Shown here: piece after piece, positions 60,375 through 64,000 of the stretch | How the letters are laid out: each line of letters begins with the position of its first letter | How positions within the stretch are numbered: the stretch's first letter is position 1 | From: Pollutibacter sp044353505 | GTDB taxonomy: Bacteria; Bacteroidota; Bacteroidia; Chitinophagales; Chitinophagaceae | Length of the DNA: 64,000 nucleotides | Direction: 5' to 3' | Assembly: GCA_044353505.1 (NCBI GenBank) | Contig: JBILBU010000007.1 | Coordinates: forward strand, 10,309-74,308 | Position numbers and translations under genes: made by a program | Notes under the pieces: model-generated | Told to the model about the DNA's origin: nothing | Databases searched by the model: none | The model's input: only the letters and a program-made list of their open reading frames with translations

Positions 60375-62282
60375 ATGATACAATTCGATCTCCCAAAAGA
60401 ACAGTCCTCCATCATCAAAGTAATTGGTGTTGGCGGCGGTGGCAGCAACGCAGTGAACTACATGCACAGTCTAGATATAGACGGTGTGGATTTCATGGTC
60501 TGCAATACAGATGCACAAGCGCTTTCTCAAAGTAAGGTGCCCAACAAAATTCAGCTGGGCCCTTCGCTCACGCAGGGTCTTGGTGCCGGAGCAAATCCTG
60601 AAATCGGACGTCAGGCAACTGAAGAAAGTCTGGATGAGATTCGTCGCATTCTTGAGGTAAATACTAAAATGGCTTTCGTTACAGCAGGCATGGGTGGCGG
60701 AACCGGAACTGGCGGTGCGCCTATCATTGCAAAGATTTGTCGCGATATGGGCATCCTCACTGTGGGAATTATTACCACACCTTTTTCCTATGAAGGAAAG
60801 AAGAGGGCGCTGCATGCAGAAGCTGGGATTCAACAAATGAAATCTGTTGTAGATACATTGCTTGTGATCAGCAACGATAAGTTAAGGCATCAGTTTGGCA
60901 ACCTCACGATGAGTGCAGCGTTGTCTACTGCCGATAATGTACTGGCTACTGCAGCAAAATGTATTACGGATGTAATCAATACAAAGGGACAGATCAATGT
61001 TGACTTCGCCGATGTATGCACTGTGATGCGCAATGGTGGTGTTGCCATTCTTGGAAGTGCTAGGGCAAGCGGTGAGCATAGGGCTCAGTTGGTGATTGAG
61101 CAAGCATTAAATTCTCCATTGTTAAATGACAACGACATCAGTGGTGCAAAGTGGGTATTGATCAATATCAATTCTCGCTCCGGAGAATCAGAGTTTACCA
61201 TGGATGAAGTAGAAACTATTCAGGAGTACCTGCTAACACAAGCTGGTCCTGAAGCAGATATCATTCTCGGCCTCGGCTACGATGAATCACTAGGTGATGA
61301 CATCAGCATCACAATCATCGCAACTGGATTTGAAGGCAAGTCAGCTTTAGGTAACTCACCTGCAGAAAAACAACAGGAGAAAAAAGATGAGAAGGTGATG
61401 TTTATGTTGGATGTAAATCCGCAGCCGGTGAAGAAAGTGGAGTTGGTGGAGAAGGTTGAAGAGGTTGAAGCAGTTGAAGCGGTTGAAATGAGAGTTGAAG
61501 AGGTTGAAGCAGTTGAAGTGGTTGAAATGAGAGTTGAAGAGGTTGAAGCAGTTGAAGTGGTTGAAATGAGAGTTGAAGAGGTTGAAGTGGTTGAAGGAAT
61601 AGTTGAGGAAGTTGAGATGCTTGATGACCAGCCAATAGTTTTTGAATTGGATTTGGGTATTGAAAGTGTTGAGGGAGGTTTAGAGAGGTTTACAGAGGTT
61701 GAAGGAAGTTTAGTAGAGTCAAACTCTAGTCCCTCGTCCCCTGTCCCTAGTCCCTTGCCTTCCTCAGGTTTCCTCCAAAAACCAACCCAGATATACGCTA
61801 CAGAGGTTCAAGCAGAACAACCATTAGAAGTAGCTCCTACAGCACAAGAGCCTTCAACCGCTTCAACTGCTTCAACCCCTTCAACCCCCTCAACCCCTTC
61901 AATCCCCACTCCAGAGGAAACGACCTTTGAACTGGTTTATCATGAACCGGCGCAGGAAGTAGTTCAGGATGTTCAGGAAAAGATAACCCCAGAGCCAATG
62001 ATGGAAGAGCCTGTAGCATTTGATGAGGCAGAAGTTCAAAAGAACAAGGCTGCAGAGAGACTCTATAAACTCAGGAACTTGTCTTATAATTTTAACGCAG
62101 CAGACCCTAACAATGAATATGAAAATATTCCTGCTTATGTTAGGCATAACCTGCGAGTCCATAATACCACCTTGGCGTCGGTAGAGAAATTCTACAGCAA
62201 CTACTCGGTTGGATTGGATGAAAATAACATCACACAAATAAATACAATTAATACTTTCCTCGAAGGAAAGAAACCGGATTAA
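60375..62282 (+). CDS. ftsZ: Cell division GTPase FtsZ with a repeat-built linker
   Basis: 635 residues. The tubulin-like GTPase domain (about 1-325) is complete: VIGVGGGGSNAVNYM (15-29), the signature AGMGGGTGTGGAP (104-116) and NVDFADVCTVMRNGG. A linker of about 230 residues follows (about 330-556), made of a Val-Glu repeat (361-416), a Pro/Ser stretch (451-463) and a Pro-Ser-Thr repeat (493-513). The C-terminus (NKAAERLYKLRNLSYNFN and IPAYVRHN, ending INTFLEG) is of the Bacteroidota type. FtsZ forms the Z ring. The linker repeats match intergenic repeats of this region, and no frameshift or stop breaks the frame. Confidence 0.97.
   Translation: MIQFDLPKEQSSIIKVIGVGGGGSNAVNYMHSLDIDGVDFMVCNTDAQALSQSKVPNKIQLGPSLTQGLGAGANPEIGRQATEESLDEIRRILEVNTKMAFVTAGMGGGTGTGGAPIIAKICRDMGILTVGIITTPFSYEGKKRALHAEAGIQQMKSVVDTLLVISNDKLRHQFGNLTMSAALSTADNVLATAAKCITDVINTKGQINVDFADVCTVMRNGGVAILGSARASGEHRAQLVIEQALNSPLLNDNDISGAKWVLININSRSGESEFTMDEVETIQEYLLTQAGPEADIILGLGYDESLGDDISITIIATGFEGKSALGNSPAEKQQEKKDEKVMFMLDVNPQPVKKVELVEKVEEVEAVEAVEMRVEEVEAVEVVEMRVEEVEAVEVVEMRVEEVEVVEGIVEEVEMLDDQPIVFELDLGIESVEGGLERFTEVEGSLVESNSSPSSPVPSPLPSSGFLQKPTQIYATEVQAEQPLEVAPTAQEPSTASTASTPSTPSTPSIPTPEETTFELVYHEPAQEVVQDVQEKITPEPMMEEPVAFDEAEVQKNKAAERLYKLRNLSYNFNAADPNNEYENIPAYVRHNLRVHNTTLASVEKFYSNYSVGLDENNITQINTINTFLEGKKPD
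61455..61620 (+). repeat. 39-base tandem repeat within ftsZ (left-arm type)
   Basis: Three near-perfect 39-base copies (61455-61493, 61494-61532, 61533-61571) and a partial fourth. Each is three GTTGAAGnn nonamers plus GTTGAAATGAGA. The units encode VEEVEAVEVVEMR and variants. The period is a multiple of three, so copy number could change without a frameshift. Confidence 0.95.
61725..61762 (+). repeat. CCCTCGT-type repeat within ftsZ
   Basis: A stretch of AGTCCCTCGTCCCCTGTCCC and similar units, encoding SSPSSPVPSPLPS. It closely resembles the heptamer repeat at 42621-42670 far outside ftsZ. Confidence 0.7.
61851..61916 (+). repeat. CTTCAACnn nonamer repeat within ftsZ (right-arm type)
   Basis: Six nonamer units (CCTTCAACC and variants) encode PSTASTASTPSTPSTPSIP. 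These are the reverse complement of the left-arm units at 61455-61620, so the linker contains both arms of the element. Confidence 0.93.
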
Positions 62283-62310
62283 TGGAAGACCAAAAGCGAC
62301 TTATTAAATT

Positions 62311-62338
62311 GCCCTGGCTGATTAGCTGGGGCTTTTTT
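62311..62338 (+). terminator. Rho-independent terminator of the dcw operon
   Basis: A 9-base stem (GCCCTGGCT with AGCTGGGGC, two G-T pairs) and a 4-base loop are followed by six T (62333-62338), 28 bases past the ftsZ stop. The large repeat array starts right after it. Confidence 0.88.
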
Positions 62339-62341
62339 AAT

Positions 62342-62687
62342 ACAGGTTTAAGGGAATACAAAGTTGAAGCAGTTTAAGCGGTTGAGGAGGTTGAGGAAAA
62401 AGTTGAGGAAGTTGAGATGGTTGAAGCTTAAACCACTTCAACTGCTTCAACTGCTTAAACCTGTATTCCCCTCAACTGCTTAAACTGCTTCAACTGCTTA
62501 AACTGCTTCAACCGCTTAAACCTGTATTCCCTTCAACTGCTTAAACCTGTATTCCCCTCAACTGCTTAAACTGCTTCAACCGCTTAAACCTGTATTCCCT
62601 TCAACTGCTTAAACCTGTATTCCCTTCAACTGCTTAAACTGCTTCAACCGCTTAAACCTGTATTCCCTTCAGCCCCTTCAACCTTGT
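62342..62687. repeat. Large nonamer inverted-repeat array downstream of ftsZ
   Basis: This array fills most of the 441-base gap between ftsZ and the epimerase gene. The left arm (62342-62423) has GTTTAAG, GTTGAAG and GTTGAGG units. The centre is AAGCTT at 62424-62429. The right arm (62430-62687) has CTTCAAC and CTTAAAC nonamers with six copies of CCTGTATTCCC (starting 62460, 62521, 62546, 62589, 62614, 62657). A 68-base unit is duplicated in tandem (62521-62588 and 62589-62656) with one mismatch. I see no open frame or other gene in it. Confidence 0.95.
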
Positions 62688-62699
62688 ATTTAAATTCAG

Positions 62700-62707
62700 T
62701 AACTTTG
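62700..62707 (+). promoter_or_regulatory. -7 element TAACTTTG of the epimerase gene
   Basis: Exact TAnnTTTG match just after the repeat array and 16 bases before the ATG at 62724. The array therefore lies immediately upstream of this promoter. Confidence 0.5.
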
Positions 62708-62723
62708 TCCAAAACAAACACCC

Positions 62724-63683
62724 ATGCCAACCGTATTGATCACAGGAGGAACTGGAATGATAGGAACGTCCTTGAGTAGGCACCTGTTAAACCAAGGATA
62801 TGATGTGATTATATTGTCAAGAAACCCGATTGAAACAGCATCTGTTTATCGTACCACTTCACAGCAAAATAGTTTTAGGCCGAGTGGTAAAATATTTTAT
62901 GCGCGTTGGGACATAGAAAAAAATATCATCGATTCGCAAGCGTTGGCTCAAGCAGATTATATAGTGCATTTGGCGGGTGAAGGTGTTGCAAAAAAGCGGT
63001 GGACAAAAAAGCGCAAGCAAGAAATCAGGCAGAGCAGAACAAAATCTAGTGAGCTTCTTTATCATTGTCTTTCTACACAACCCAATAAGGTTAAGGCAAT
63101 CATTAGCGCATCAGCCATCGGATGGTACGGTCCGGATCAAGCAAACGGAAAACCTTTTACCGAAGAAAATCTACCTGCTGATGATTTCCTTGGTCAAACC
63201 TGCAAGGCCTGGGAAGAAAGTATTGACAAGGTGCAAACACTCAATAAAAGATTGGTCAAGCTTCGTCTGGGTATCGCACTCAGCAATGAAGGTGGCGCAC
63301 TTGCCGAATTTAAAAAGCCAGTAAGGGCTGGAGTGGCTGCCATACTTGGTTCTGGTGATCAAGTGGTGAGCTGGATTCATATTGATGACCTCTGCCGTGC
63401 ATTTATTCATGCAATTGAAACTCCGGAAATGCAAGGTGCTTATAACCTGGTTGCACCGGAAGTTACCACCAATAAAGAGCTTGCCCTCGGCATTGCAAAA
63501 TCAATGAATGGACAATTCTTTGTTCCTCTCAAAGTGCCTTCTCTTGTACTCAAATTGATTTTGGGTGAGATGAGCATCGAGGTATTAAAAAGCGCAACTG
63601 TAGATTCTACCAAGCTCCAACAAACTGGATTTAATTTTATTTATTCAAAAGTGGGGAGTGCGTTGAAGCACCTTATTGGGTAG
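62724..63683 (+). CDS. TIGR01777 family NAD-dependent epimerase-like protein
   Basis: 319 residues. The Rossmann start is VLITGGTGMIGTSLSRHLLNQGYDVIILSRN, followed by ADYIVHLAGEGVAKKRWTKKRKQEIRQSRTKSS, SASAIGWYGPDQ, CKAWEESIDKV, LRLGIALSNEGGALAEF and VVSWIHIDDLCRAFIHAIE. This is the YfcH/SulA-like branch of extended short-chain dehydrogenases (TIGR01777). The catalytic Tyr region SAIGWYG is present. The substrate is unknown. The gene lies alone between two nonamer repeat arrays. Confidence 0.92.
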   Translation: MPTVLITGGTGMIGTSLSRHLLNQGYDVIILSRNPIETASVYRTTSQQNSFRPSGKIFYARWDIEKNIIDSQALAQADYIVHLAGEGVAKKRWTKKRKQEIRQSRTKSSELLYHCLSTQPNKVKAIISASAIGWYGPDQANGKPFTEENLPADDFLGQTCKAWEESIDKVQTLNKRLVKLRLGIALSNEGGALAEFKKPVRAGVAAILGSGDQVVSWIHIDDLCRAFIHAIETPEMQGAYNLVAPEVTTNKELALGIAKSMNGQFFVPLKVPSLVLKLILGEMSIEVLKSATVDSTKLQQTGFNFIYSKVGSALKHLIG

Positions 63684-63689
63684 GGTGTT

Positions 63690-64000
63690 GGAATAGTGGA
63701 AGTGGAATACAGGTTGAAGGGGTTTAAGCAGTTTAAGCGGTTGAAGTGGAATACAGGTTGAAGTGGAATACAGGTTGAAGGGGTTTAAGCAGTTTAAGCG
63801 GTTGAAGTGGTTTAAGCTTCAACTCCTTCAACCCCTTCAACTTTGTATTCCCTTCAACCCCCTCAACCCCTTCAACCCCCTCAACCCCCTCAACTTTGTA
63901 TTCCCTTCAACCCCCTCAACCCCTTCAACCCCTTCAACCTGTATTCCCTTCAACCCCTTCAACCCCTTCAACCCCTTCAACCTGTATTCCCTTCAACCCC
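63690..64000. repeat. Large nonamer inverted-repeat array at the window end (continues)
   Basis: This array fills the 317 bases after the epimerase stop. The left arm (63690-63813) has GGAATACAGG modules and GTTGAAG/GTTTAAG nonamers, with a local duplication of the AGTGGAATACAGGTTGA block. The centre is AAGCTT at 63814-63819, as in the array after ftsZ. The right arm (63820-64000) has CTTCAACCC nonamers with TTTGTATTCCC and CCTGTATTCCC modules. The array runs past the end of the window, and no gene is seen in it. Confidence 0.95.

Noticed and set aside
60263..60535. Open frame with QPLQPLQP repeats between ftsA and ftsZ
   Set aside because: It is a reading of the repeat element that overlaps the start of ftsZ in another frame. 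No start signal or similarity supports it.
61402..61635. Antisense open frame with LQPLQ repeats opposite ftsZ
   Set aside because: It exists only because the repeat lacks stops in several frames. It has no family similarity and lies opposite a clear FtsZ frame.
62342..64000. CRISPR-like arrays
   Set aside because: The repeats are 9-base low-complexity units without unique spacers of constant length, and no cas genes are in the window.
1..64000. tRNA, rRNA or riboswitch genes
   Set aside because: Reading the gaps showed no cloverleaf-like or rRNA-like sequence and no recognisable riboswitch core. A covariance-model search could still find something short.

Overview
The window is chromosomal DNA from a member of the Bacteroidota. 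The order Chitinophagales is my best guess, with low confidence below phylum. Supporting signs are the -7 promoter element TAnnTTTG upstream of many genes, weak or absent Shine-Dalgarno sequences, a secreted metalloprotease with a type IX secretion sorting tail, the ftsX-DUF3098-uppP arrangement, and a long dcw (division and cell wall) cluster whose FtsZ ends in a Bacteroidota-type C-terminus. I saw no rRNA, tRNA, prophage, insertion sequence or CRISPR array. Nearly all genes are housekeeping genes.

Layout. 0-4 kb: a small sugar-metabolism group (truncated Gfo/Idh/MocA oxidoreductase, SUMF1-fold protein, hydroxypyruvate-isomerase-like TIM barrel), a LolA-like secreted protein and an outer-membrane barrel. 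4-9 kb: pdxA, rsmA, a 2-hydroxyacid dehydrogenase, greA, a HIT hydrolase, a small membrane protein and ruvC. 9-14 kb: a DUF3108 protein, then a minus-strand operon ftsX-DUF3098-uppP-UMF1 transporter-MBL hydrolase. 14-20 kb: leuS, ruvB, a short histidine kinase tail-to-tail with an OmpR-type regulator, and a GroES-like protein. 20-31 kb: copA-recQ, tsaE, alanine dehydrogenase, a sugar nucleotidyltransferase, and gltX - B12-binding protein - fumC. 31-37 kb: the T9SS metalloprotease, an unknown secreted protein, a CoA-binding protein, the pyruvate dehydrogenase E2 subunit and dnaX. 37-43 kb: a glycerol operon (glpK-glpD-glpF), atpD-atpC and yqgE. 43-46 kb: an orphan sensor kinase tail-to-tail with queA. 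46-62 kb: the dcw cluster mraZ-rsmH-ftsL-ftsI-murE-mraY-murD-ftsW-murG-murC-ftsQ-ftsA-ftsZ, all on the plus strand and mostly overlapping or nearly so. 62-64 kb: a TIGR01777 epimerase between two repeat arrays.

The most unusual feature is a family of low-complexity inverted-repeat elements concentrated in and around the dcw cluster. Each has a purine-rich left arm built from 9-base units (GTTGAAG/GTTTAAG plus two bases) followed by a pyrimidine-rich right arm (CTTCAAC/CTTAAAC). Several also carry a GGAATACA/TGTATTCC module. They lie right behind the stop codons of rsmH and ftsA, behind ftsZ, and behind the epimerase gene, where the array runs off the window. A sister element built from a 7-base CCCTCGT unit lies between atpC and yqgE. 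Both arms also occur inside the ftsZ coding sequence. Because the period is 9 bases they stay in frame: the left arm encodes a Val-Glu repeat and the right arm a Pro-Ser-Thr repeat, so much of the long FtsZ linker appears to be made of this repeat.

Other observations include -7 promoter elements lying only 4-7 bases from start codons (candidate leaderless mRNAs), two sensor kinase genes that each share a 4-base stop overlap with an opposite-strand gene, three genes apparently starting with TTG, a stand-alone B12-binding domain, and a SUMF1-fold protein without catalytic cysteines.
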